From an uncultured Lachnospiraceae bacterium (GTDB lineage Bacteria; Bacillota; Clostridia; Lachnospirales; Lachnospiraceae), in contig CAJTRA010000007.1 of NCBI GenBank assembly GCA_910578345.1, positions 62,001 to 126,000 of the forward strand: a stretch of DNA of 64,000 nt. The letters run 5' to 3'. Position numbers and translations under genes: made by a program. The notes below the pieces were generated by a model, which was not told where the DNA came from, did no database searches, and was given only the letters and a program-made list of their open reading frames with translations. This document shows, in pieces, positions 52,802 through 60,663 of this stretch; positions within the stretch are counted from its first letter, which is position 1, and the number at the start of each line of letters is the position of its first letter.

Positions 52802-53971
52802 CTAATTCACATCCGACAAAATATTGACCATATCATGAAAGAAAAAGGTCTTATACGGCAGGATCAAAGTGCCGTCATTGCCTGCCCGGCTCATATAGAT
52901 CATAAAATACAGCACTGCCGCCAGCAGTACGCCTGCCCGCAGCGTTCTGCGCCATTTTACATGCTCGATCTGCTTAAGCAGCAACGGCAGATAGAAGATA
53001 TGGCTGACCGTAAGATAATATCCGATCCTCGATATGATCGGTAAAAACGAGCAGAAAACATATAAGACCAGCGCTCCCAAATTTAAATAAAAGTAGAAAT
53101 GCTCCTGAAAAGCAGTCCCTTCTGCATCTGTCTCTGTTAAGTGTGCCCCTTCTAAGTCTTTTCTTTCACTGCCTTTATGATACCTCTTTTCAAAATACAC
53201 GATCCCTGCCAAGAAAAGCACCGCGATACACCTTAGAATATTGATATAGCTTGTACCGCCCTCCAGATATTCCGTATCCTCATAAGTCGGATACAGCAAG
53301 ATTACCAGCTTCAGATAGAACTCCTGGCAGAATAAAAACGTTGTGCAAAAGAGCGCCCCGACCGCAAGCTGCCACTTCTTCCAGGGCAGCACCGCCAGAA
53401 AATACAGTGGGATCACTACCAACAGCGACTTATGGAACGCAGCGCCAAACAGAATCAGAACGATAAACCGCCCCCACTGTCTGCGCAGGACAAACTTCAT
53501 GGAATATAATGCCAGCGCCAGCGCCAGATAATAACGTACCGTACTAAACGTCTGGAAATAATATCCAAGCGTCATGAACAGAAAGAACGTGAGTGGAAAC
53601 GCTACGCTCTGTTCGTACATCGCCAGCAGAAAAATGCCAACTGTGGTAAAAGCATACACTGCAAATACCAGCAGATAGTTTTCATATCCAGACAATCCGT
53701 AGATCAGCTTGACTAACAGGTTAAAGCCGATCTCCGTCGGCACATAAGCGTCGCAGTTGACTAAATGCATGAATTCTACATATTTCGCATAATCATTGCC
53801 CACATTCAGCCTGCACGCAGACAACGCAAAAAGGATCAAAAAGATTGCAAACAGGCAGACCCTGTTGCACATCTGCTGTCTTGTCGTCCTATATGGCTGC
53901 ACCGCAGGCCTGCAGTTTACCATTCCGGCCATAAGAGCCGTCACCGCGGCCACTGTAATATATAGAATCAT
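52802..53971 (-). CDS. EpsG-like polysaccharide polymerase
   Basis: 389 residues with ten or so hydrophobic segments and the EpsG/Wzy signature: RLNVGNDYAKYVEFM after helix 2, EIGFNLLVKLI, and FHKSLLVVIPLYFLA in the centre. It would join repeat units at the outer face. The ATG at 53971 overlaps the upstream glycosyltransferase stop by 4 bases and has AAGGA 9 bases before it; the longer open frame runs through the upstream gene. Confidence 0.88.
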   Translation of the reverse strand: MILYITVAAVTALMAGMVNCRPAVQPYRTTRQQMCNRVCLFAIFLILFALSACRLNVGNDYAKYVEFMHLVNCDAYVPTEIGFNLLVKLIYGLSGYENYLLVFAVYAFTTVGIFLLAMYEQSVAFPLTFFLFMTLGYYFQTFSTVRYYLALALALYSMKFVLRRQWGRFIVLILFGAAFHKSLLVVIPLYFLAVLPWKKWQLAVGALFCTTFLFCQEFYLKLVILLYPTYEDTEYLEGGTSYINILRCIAVLFLAGIVYFEKRYHKGSERKDLEGAHLTETDAEGTAFQEHFYFYLNLGALVLYVFCSFLPIISRIGYYLTVSHIFYLPLLLKQIEHVKWRRTLRAGVLLAAVLYFMIYMSRAGNDGTLILPYKTFFFHDMVNILSDVN

Positions 53972-54753
53972 CTCCGCGCTTCCTTTACCCCATCTTTCAT
54001 CCATCGATACGCCTGCCGCAGCGGTATCTCCCGGCACATCTCTTCCCTGTGCACCCATAGAAACCGGAAGGACAACGGTAGCGCGAGCCTGCCATACAAG
54101 CTGTGATAGAGGACGCCCCGATCCCGGAAAAACTTCTTATGATACCCGCTAAACCAGGTAGACGGTCTCTCCTTTTCCTCTCCGATGCAGATCGTATGGG
54201 AATAAATCTTCAATCCCGCTTTCAGGCAGTCTCTTAGAAATAGGCTGTCCTCTCCGTTACTGTACCTTGCCCCTCCGCCAAAAAGCAGGGAATAATACAC
54301 ATTCGCCCGAAGCAGCGCCTCCCGCTTCACTGTAATGCTGTATGCCGGATATCGCCCGTAATTCCGGTAATTGATCCGATGGATGTCCTCATTCCAATAG
54401 GTGCGCCGGGAAGACGCTACCTTTACATTAACAAGGATCATATCAGCATCCGGCAGCTCCTGATAAGCCTTGCTGATCTGTTCTGCATAGTCCTTCTGCA
54501 GTACAATATCCTCATCGGAAAAGACACAGATCTCTGCATCTGCATGCAGAAGCGCTGTATTGCGGCTAAGTCCTACACCTCTTTCCCTCATGGAAAACAC
54601 CTGCACTCTGTGTCCGTCTCTCTCCATCTCTTCATAGCCATACCGGCCGCACTGGTTCACGATCACCGCATCAGTGCAAATATTCATCTGCTGTGCCAGC
54701 GATGCCGCCTCTTTATTCACTGCTGATATCAGAAGTTGTATCTTTCCCGCCAT
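53968..54753 (-). CDS. Glycosyltransferase family 2 (diverged)
   Basis: 261 residues. GT-A-like: IQLLISAVNKEAASLAQQMNICTDAVIVNQCG, ERGVGLSRNTALLHADAEICVFSDEDI (the DED in place of DxD), and SNGEDSLFLRDCLKAGLKIYSH. Similar proteins sit in streptococcal and lachnospiral capsule loci. The ATG at 54753 is chosen for the domain start; an ATG seven codons earlier (54774) is possible. It overlaps the Wzz-like gene by about 40 bases. Confidence 0.82.
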   Translation of the reverse strand: MAGKIQLLISAVNKEAASLAQQMNICTDAVIVNQCGRYGYEEMERDGHRVQVFSMRERGVGLSRNTALLHADAEICVFSDEDIVLQKDYAEQISKAYQELPDADMILVNVKVASSRRTYWNEDIHRINYRNYGRYPAYSITVKREALLRANVYYSLLFGGGARYSNGEDSLFLRDCLKAGLKIYSHTICIGEEKERPSTWFSGYHKKFFRDRGVLYHSLYGRLALPLSFRFLWVHREEMCREIPLRQAYRWMKDGVKEARR

Positions 54754-55720
54754 TCGCCCTGCTCTCTCTTCCATAATACCTGTGCAAAAACCGTTCCTGT
54801 GCTCCGGCAATCGCAATCCCGGCAAGCGGACACTCTCTGACCGCAAGCATCTCAATCAGATAACCAAGGTATACCGCGTGCATCTTCCGGTAAGGCACCT
54901 CCAACACGACGCCTTCCGCCTCACACAGTTCCTGCCATTTCCCTTCTGCCACGGATTCCCCCTGTTGTACGGAAAGCACCACGATCTTACGCTTCTTCCG
55001 AAGATACGCCAGATTGGCCTCATAGTCTTTCTGCAGACGTTCACATACGCCCGTGTAGCCGACAAAAGGTACATCCGTCACCTGTCTAAGATCCGCCGCC
55101 ACCATGATGCGGTCGTCCAACACATATACAAACATCATTCCCAACAACGTCAGCGCTGCTGCAAGGACCAATCCGATCATCACTGCCTGCGCCATCCTGG
55201 AGTCCGCCGTCACAAGCGCCGCTTCTGTCTTCTGGATCACGGTGATCTGTCTGAACTCTTTGGCTGTATTTCCCCGGTCCACCAAAGAACGCCCGGTCGC
55301 CTCTAAGATCGCATTGCATCTGTCTATATCATGGGTTGTGATCGTGATCGTCAGAAGACGCAGATCCGAAAGAATCTCCGCCCTGGTCGCCGCCGCCACT
55401 TCTTCCCGCGTATAATCTTCCGGCAGATACTGCATCGTCACATCCAGGATCGGATCTGTTGCCATCAGGTCATTCCACGTATAGCCGTTGTATTCCTGGT
55501 AAACTTCCCCTGTCTCATCCGCAGCAAAATCCAGATAAACCTTCGCCATAGCCTGATACTGCCGTTCCGCTTCCGGAACCACACTGACCGCCAGATAGAC
55601 AAGTCCGCCCGCCACAGCGCCAGCCAGTGCCGCAGCGACGGCTATCCACAGCTTCTGTGCAAAGCATAACACTAATTTCTTCATATCCATGCCCGCATCG
55701 GCATATCTGATCTCCCGCAT
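54713..55720 (-). CDS. Wzz-like chain-length/co-polymerase protein
   Basis: 335 residues. Two membrane helices (about 22-44 and 180-203) flank a Wzz extracellular domain (KVYLDFAADETGEVYQEYNG, LLTITITTHDIDRCNAILEA). After the second helix comes a 130-residue cytoplasmic tail (KIVVLSVQQGESVAEGKWQEL, IEMLAVRECPLAGIAIAGA) that looks like a BY-kinase/ATPase fold without a Walker A lysine, so it is probably inactive. The ATG at 55720 has GAGGG upstream. It sits between the initiating sugar transferase and the glycosyltransferases. Confidence 0.85.
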   Translation of the reverse strand: MREIRYADAGMDMKKLVLCFAQKLWIAVAAALAGAVAGGLVYLAVSVVPEAERQYQAMAKVYLDFAADETGEVYQEYNGYTWNDLMATDPILDVTMQYLPEDYTREEVAAATRAEILSDLRLLTITITTHDIDRCNAILEATGRSLVDRGNTAKEFRQITVIQKTEAALVTADSRMAQAVMIGLVLAAALTLLGMMFVYVLDDRIMVAADLRQVTDVPFVGYTGVCERLQKDYEANLAYLRKKRKIVVLSVQQGESVAEGKWQELCEAEGVVLEVPYRKMHAVYLGYLIEMLAVRECPLAGIAIAGAQERFLHRYYGRESRANGGKDTTSDISSE

Positions 55721-55752
55721 ATTCTGTGATCCCTCATCTTTTCCCAGATTCG

Positions 55753-57129
55753 CTATTTCTTCTTGGCCGCAGTGACCTGCGTGCTGTCCACACCCTCTGT
55801 ACTCTCCGGTTTGATTAAGATTTTTAACGTCAGCAGCATCAGTTTCAGATCCAGCCATACCGAATACTGCTCAATGTATGTCAGATCCAGCTTTAATTTA
55901 TCATACGGCGTCGTATTATACTTGCCATATACCTGCGCATATCCGGCAAGTCCCGCTTTGACCTTCATGCGGAAAGCAAACTCCGGCATATCTTCCAGAT
56001 ATTGCGCGATGATCTCCGGCCTCTCCGGTCTGGGTCCTATGAAAGACATGTCTCCTTTTAAGATATTGAGAAGCTGCGGCAGCTCATCGATCCGCACGGC
56101 GCGGATGAAGCGCCCAATCGGCGTGATCCTGGAATCGTTCTTGGACGCCAGCCGCGCTACGCCATCCTTCTCCGCATCCACCCGCATACTTCTGAACTTC
56201 ATAATATAGAACTCTCTCTGTCCGATCGTACACCGGATCTGTTTATAGAGCACCGGGCCTCCATCATAAAGCTTGATCGCCGCAGCAGTCAACAACATAA
56301 AGGGAGAAGCAATCACGAGCAGGATAAGCGAGCATATCAGATCGATCGCCCTCTTTGCGATCCGCTGCTCAATCTTAAGCGCATACTCTCTTGTCAGATA
56401 GATCGGCGTGTCAAACAAGTGAAGCTGCGTCGCCCCTTTCACCAGTACATCCGATATCTTCGGCATCATATAGACCCGCACAGAACGGCTGTAGCAGTAT
56501 TTCAGCAGATTGTTCCGATCTCCGGAAGGAATATCCCACAGAACGACCGCATCATACTCTGCATCAATCTTCTTCCTGATCTTCTCCATCCCTTCCGAAA
56601 TATGGATGCTGTCATTCACCTTGTATTTCTCTTTCCTGGATTCGAACTTGGCGACAATATCATCGATCGGCCGCTCACCATGAACGATCAGCAGCTTTCT
56701 GGGCGGAAACACCCGGAAATAACAGGTGTTGCAGACGATCACCCACACCCCGGAAAAAACCGCCTGGATCAGCATGACTTCCGCAATCGGTCTGATCTTG
56801 ACAACCCAGTTTGCCATCAGTGATATCTGAAAATACGAGAGCACATTGGCAAACAGCAGCGAAAAAAACTCTGAGATAAATACATCAATCGGTTTCAGAT
56901 ACCCGATCTTCAGCACACCATACGTGCTGGCAAAGAAAAGCAGCAAGACAAAATAGATCAATATGATCAACACATGCCCTTTGAAATAGAAATTTGCGTG
57001 CCCATGGTACTTCAGATAAGGGTAGTATTCCTTAAACCAATAATAGGCATAGACTACCGTATGGAAAAGCAGTCCGATCAAAGACAACTGTAATATGATC
57101 AATCTTTTTAAAGATTCTATTCGTTTCAT
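55753..57129 (-). CDS. Undecaprenyl-phosphate sugar phosphotransferase (initiating transferase)
   Basis: 458 residues. Four or five membrane helices, a central CoA-binding-like domain (about 140-240), another helix (about 270-295), then the catalytic domain with KRAIDLICS, GGPVLYKQIRCTIGQREFYIMKFRSM, RIDELPQLLNILKGDMSFIGPRPERPE and VKAGLAGYAQVYGKYNTT. It puts the first sugar phosphate on the polyprenyl carrier, starting each repeat unit. The ATG at 57129 opens the frame. Confidence 0.93.
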   Translation of the reverse strand: MKRIESLKRLIILQLSLIGLLFHTVVYAYYWFKEYYPYLKYHGHANFYFKGHVLIILIYFVLLLFFASTYGVLKIGYLKPIDVFISEFFSLLFANVLSYFQISLMANWVVKIRPIAEVMLIQAVFSGVWVIVCNTCYFRVFPPRKLLIVHGERPIDDIVAKFESRKEKYKVNDSIHISEGMEKIRKKIDAEYDAVVLWDIPSGDRNNLLKYCYSRSVRVYMMPKISDVLVKGATQLHLFDTPIYLTREYALKIEQRIAKRAIDLICSLILLVIASPFMLLTAAAIKLYDGGPVLYKQIRCTIGQREFYIMKFRSMRVDAEKDGVARLASKNDSRITPIGRFIRAVRIDELPQLLNILKGDMSFIGPRPERPEIIAQYLEDMPEFAFRMKVKAGLAGYAQVYGKYNTTPYDKLKLDLTYIEQYSVWLDLKLMLLTLKILIKPESTEGVDSTQVTAAKKK

Positions 57130-57187
57130 TCTGATACCTCATCTGCAGTAACAGTTCAGATACTGCCCTGTTCCAAGCAGCCTTATT

Positions 57188-57217
57188 GTAACAATTCGGC
57201 TTTCGGCTCCCTGTTAC
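57188..57217 (+). repeat. 30-bp dispersed palindrome, copy D
   Basis: Arms GTAACAA and CTGTTAC with inner GGCT/GGCT, between the initiating transferase start and the next GT2 stop (57238). Confidence 0.7.
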
Positions 57218-57237
57218 GCCCTAATCTTTCCGGCTCT

Positions 57238-58086
57238 CTACAGCCGCCGCATCGTGGCGCGGTACGCCCACATAACGAAATACCATGCACTGGCCGCCAC
57301 AGACAATTTCTCCTGTCTGCGGTACAGATTCCAGATCCGTCTGACGGCAGTTATTTTGTTTGAGGAAAGAGACTGTGCCGGTCTTCTGTAAACCGCCAGC
57401 ACTTCATCCAGCCCGTAAGCCGTATACCCCTCCCGCAGGATCTGCCACCATGTGGCCGTGTCCTCACTCTCCACCACAGGCATATGCAGAAGTCCGTCCG
57501 GTATCTTCTTCCTGTCAAACAGAACCGTTGTCGTGAAAATTACCGTCCTGGATAAAGCTTGTCTATAAGTAAGTTCCGCCGGAACATGCACTACCTTGCC
57601 GGTAGGACGGGCCTGCTCGTCGCCGAACTCATATGCCGTGAACACAAATCCCGCCTGTCTGTCCTGCAGAAAGCGCATCTCCTTCTCCAGTTTGTCTATA
57701 TGCCACACATCATCCGCGTCCAGGAATGCGATATACCTTCCCTGTGCCATGGACAGTCCTGTATTTCTGGCTCTCGCCGCACCTTCATTCTTTTCCTTAC
57801 AGATAAGAGTAATCCTCTGACCCCCGACGCCCGTATAAGTTTCAATCAGGCGGATCCCCGGCCTTTCCCTACTCTCTAATTCTCTTCTCCGGCCGCCAGA
57901 AGAAAGACTTTCCATCTCACGCTGCAGAGTGCTGCGTATCACTTCTACACTGTTATCCGGCGAACAATCTTCCACCAGCAATAATTCCCATGCCTGCCAG
58001 GTCTGTACCTGTACCATCGCGACCGCTTCAGCAATATAGTCCGCCGCCCGATATACCGGCACGATAATACTGATCAGTTCCTTCAT
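57238..58086 (-). CDS. Glycosyltransferase family 2
   Basis: 282 residues. IIVPVYRAADYIAEAVAMVQVQTWQAWELLLVEDCSPDNS, GAARARNTGLSMAQGRYIAFLDADDVWH with DxD, and MPVVESEDTATWWQILREGYTAYG as the C-terminal ED motif. The ATG shares one base with the GtrB-like gene stop (TGATG), so translation is coupled. Confidence 0.93.
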   Translation of the reverse strand: MKELISIIVPVYRAADYIAEAVAMVQVQTWQAWELLLVEDCSPDNSVEVIRSTLQREMESLSSGGRRRELESRERPGIRLIETYTGVGGQRITLICKEKNEGAARARNTGLSMAQGRYIAFLDADDVWHIDKLEKEMRFLQDRQAGFVFTAYEFGDEQARPTGKVVHVPAELTYRQALSRTVIFTTTVLFDRKKIPDGLLHMPVVESEDTATWWQILREGYTAYGLDEVLAVYRRPAQSLSSNKITAVRRIWNLYRRQEKLSVAASAWYFVMWAYRATMRRL

Positions 58087-59015
58087 CAGATATCCTCTTT
58101 GATAAGATAAATTGGTCTCTTCTTTACTTCCATATAAGTCTTAGACAAGTATTGCCCGACTATGCCAAGACAAAACAACTGTATCCCGCCGACCAGCAGA
58201 ATAATGCATACCATGGACGGCCATCCGGACGTGGGATCACCGAAGATCAGGGTCTTCACAATAATTACAATGATCAGTCCAAATGCCAGTACACAGAACA
58301 AGGCTCCCAGCACCGCCGCCACAGTCAGTGGAACCGTGGAAAAGGCGGTGATCCCTTCCAGTGAATACACAAACAATGTCCAGAAAGACCACTTCGTCTC
58401 ACCCTTCCTGCGTTCTATATTTTCATATTCCAGCCATTTCGTCTCATACCCGACCCAGCCGAAGATGCCCTTCGTGAAGCGGTTATATTCCGTCATCGCA
58501 AGAATGGCATCCACAACCTGTCTGGTCATCAGCCGGTAATCTCTCGCACCATCCACGATCTCTGTCTTCGATATTTTATTCATAATTCTGTAGAACATCC
58601 TCGCGAAGAAGGAGCGGACCGGCGGTTCTCCTTTCCTCGTGACACGCCTTGTCGCCACAGAATCATATCCCTGTTCTATATAGCTGTACATCTCCGGTAA
58701 GAGAGAAGGCGGGTCCTGTAAGTCGGCATCCATCATCACTACCATATCCCCTCTGGACTTCTGCAGTCCGGCATAAATAGCCGCTTCCTTGCCAAAATTC
58801 CTGGAAAACGACAACAAATGCACCCGTTTATCTTCTTCATGCAGCCTCTTAACCTCAGCCACTGTGTGATCCTTGGAACCGTCATCCACATAGATCACTT
58901 CTACTTCTATCTCTTTTGACCGGAAAAAGGAATCATTCCTGAACAATTCGTTATAAAAATCCCGAATATTTTCTTCTTCATTATAACAAGGCACTATCAC
59001 ACTGAGCAGTTTCAT
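58086..59015 (-). CDS. GtrB/YkcC-like polyprenyl-phosphate glycosyltransferase
   Basis: 309 residues. An N-terminal GT2 domain (CYNEEENIRDFY, YVDDGSKDHT, DADLQDPPSLLPEM) is followed by two C-terminal membrane helices (about 230-255 and 265-290). Such enzymes put glucose or a related sugar on undecaprenyl phosphate for side-branch decoration outside the membrane. GGAAAGG lies 10 bases before the ATG. First gene after the terminator that ends the Spo0A_C gene. Confidence 0.92.
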   Translation of the reverse strand: MKLLSVIVPCYNEEENIRDFYNELFRNDSFFRSKEIEVEVIYVDDGSKDHTVAEVKRLHEEDKRVHLLSFSRNFGKEAAIYAGLQKSRGDMVVMMDADLQDPPSLLPEMYSYIEQGYDSVATRRVTRKGEPPVRSFFARMFYRIMNKISKTEIVDGARDYRLMTRQVVDAILAMTEYNRFTKGIFGWVGYETKWLEYENIERRKGETKWSFWTLFVYSLEGITAFSTVPLTVAAVLGALFCVLAFGLIIVIIVKTLIFGDPTSGWPSMVCIILLVGGIQLFCLGIVGQYLSKTYMEVKKRPIYLIKEDI

Positions 59016-59108
59016 ATATCATGTCATACCTTTCCGTTATTCTCACAAACTATGAGGTAAAGTCATGCATTGATGGACATGACCATTTTAATTCTATCAT
59101 AATTGCGC

Positions 59109-59136
59109 AAAAAAAGGAAGAGACGTATCTCTTCCT
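59109..59136 (-). terminator. Terminator of the Spo0A_C gene
   Basis: Minus strand: GGAAGAGA-TACG-TCTCTTCC, a perfect 8-bp stem, is followed by TTTTTTT. It isolates the Spo0A_C gene from the glycosyltransferases downstream. Confidence 0.92.
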
Positions 59137-59146
59137 CCATTGTCCG

Positions 59147-59527
59147 TTATATTAGTTCATATTCCAGCCGGATATGATCTGCCACCGCTGCAATGTACTC
59201 ACTGTTTGTAGGTCTGCTGTATTCGTCTGAATTACTGTAACCGAACAATTCTTCAAATAGCGCACCATTTCCTCTTTCCCATGACACTTCGATCGCATTC
59301 CGGATCGCTCTCTCAATCTTCTGATCTGTGGTCTTATGTTTCTTCGCCAGATCTGGATACAATAATTTGGTAACACTTCCCACTAGTTCCATATCCTCTG
59401 CACACATTTCTACCGCACTTCTTAAATACTGGTAACCTCTAAGGTGTGCAGGAATACCCAGCTCCAACATGAAACTGGAGATCCCTTGCTCCAATTCATG
59501 ACTGGTCACTGTATTTTCCTGTATCAT
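59147..59527 (-). CDS. Stand-alone Spo0A C-terminal DNA-binding domain
   Basis: 126 residues, no receiver domain. LGIPAHLRGYQYLRSAVEMC, SVTKLLYPDLAKKHKTTDQKIERAIRNAIEVSWERGNG and PTNSEYIAAVADHIRLE line up with the sigma-A activator and recognition helices of full-length Spo0A. It could bind 0A boxes without phosphorylation and so act as a competitor or dedicated regulator of the surrounding polysaccharide genes. AAAGGAG is 9-10 bases upstream, a good promoter lies before it and a strong terminator after it, so it is its own transcription unit. Confidence 0.93.
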   Translation of the reverse strand: MIQENTVTSHELEQGISSFMLELGIPAHLRGYQYLRSAVEMCAEDMELVGSVTKLLYPDLAKKHKTTDQKIERAIRNAIEVSWERGNGALFEELFGYSNSDEYSRPTNSEYIAAVADHIRLEYELI

Positions 59528-59564
59528 TCTTTCTTATACTCCTTTGCGCATTAAATTGTTGCTG

Positions 59565-59614
59565 TAGTTACTTGTTACAACTACATCATATCAAACATAA
59601 TACGCTCTGTAAAT
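59565..59614 (-). promoter_or_regulatory. Promoter and dyad of the Spo0A_C gene
   Basis: Minus strand: TTTACA (59609-59614), 17-bp spacer, TATGAT (59586-59591). A dyad GTAGTT-N9-AACTAC (59565-59585) sits at the predicted RNA start, a natural operator position. Confidence 0.7.
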
Positions 59615-59644
59615 TGTAATTCATCGCCCAAAGCCTGATATTTC

Positions 59645-60586
59645 CTACAATCTTGCGGAATCTACATTCTCTTTAAACCATTCGTAGGCCAGTTTTACTC
59701 CCTCCTCTAATTCCACCGCATGGCGCCATCCAAGGCCATGGAGCTTCGTCACATCTGTAAGCTTACGCGGTGTACCGTCCGGCATATCCTTATTCCAGAT
59801 AATCTCTCCCTCGTATCCCACTACCTTACGGACAGTCTCCGCCAGTTCTCTGATCGTGACCTCTTTGCCCGTACCGATATTCACATGCTGCTCCCCGCTG
59901 TAATTTTCTAACAGGAACACACAGGCGTCCGCCATATCATCCACATACAGGAATTCCCGAAGCGGCGTACCGGTTCCCCACAGTTCCACACTGTCAGCTC
60001 CGTTCACTTTCGCTTCATGGAATTTGCGGATCATCGCCGGCATGACATGAGAGCCCTGCAAGTCATAATTGTCATGCGGTCCGTACAGATTTGTCGGCAT
60101 GCAACTGATATAATCGTCTCCGTACTGCCGTTTGAAGAATTTGCACATCTCAAGCCCGGCGATTTTGGCAATCGCATAAGCCTCATTCGTCTCCTCCAGC
60201 GGTCCCGTCAGAAGCGCATCTTCCGGAATGGGCTGCGGCGCCATCTTCGGATAGATACACGTACTGCCCAGAAACAGCAGTTTCTTCACATGGTATTCAT
60301 GACAACAGTTGATCACATTACACTGGATCTGCATATTCTCATACGCAAACTCTGCCGGCGCCGTATTATTCGCATTGATGCCGCCCACCTTGGCCGCCGC
60401 CAGTACTACCACATCCGGTTTCTCCGCCTCAAAGAACTCCCTTACAGCCTGCTGACTTGTAAGATCAAGTTCCCTGTGGGTCCGCCCGATAATATTGGTA
60501 TAGCCTTTCTGCTCCAGATTTCTCACGATGGCGCTGCCCACCAGTCCTCTGTGCCCTGCTACATAAATTTTGTCTGTCTTGTTCAT
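59645..60586 (-). CDS. fcl: GDP-L-fucose synthase
   Basis: 313 residues. An SDR enzyme: VAGHRGLVGSAIVRNL (NADP loop), LFLGSTCIYP and NEAYAIAKIAGLEM with the Tyr-X3-Lys catalytic pair, and PTNLYGPHDNYD. It converts the GDP-4-keto-6-deoxymannose made by Gmd to GDP-L-fucose. The ATG at 60586 follows GGAGGAG by about 8 bases. Same strand as gmd with one membrane protein gene between them. Confidence 0.95.
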   Translation of the reverse strand: MNKTDKIYVAGHRGLVGSAIVRNLEQKGYTNIIGRTHRELDLTSQQAVREFFEAEKPDVVVLAAAKVGGINANNTAPAEFAYENMQIQCNVINCCHEYHVKKLLFLGSTCIYPKMAPQPIPEDALLTGPLEETNEAYAIAKIAGLEMCKFFKRQYGDDYISCMPTNLYGPHDNYDLQGSHVMPAMIRKFHEAKVNGADSVELWGTGTPLREFLYVDDMADACVFLLENYSGEQHVNIGTGKEVTIRELAETVRKVVGYEGEIIWNKDMPDGTPRKLTDVTKLHGLGWRHAVELEEGVKLAYEWFKENVDSARL

Positions 60587-60663
60587 GTCCCTGTCTCCTC
60601 CATTCAAAAAACCTGTCCGTCCAAATCCATATTAGCCAAAGCGTCGCTGCAGATGGCAGCATG

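Noticed and set aside
57147..57173. A second palindrome-like sequence (GTAACAGTTCAG ... CCCTGTT) next to copy D
   Set aside because: The inner stem is missing and the length differs; similarity may be partial duplication or chance.
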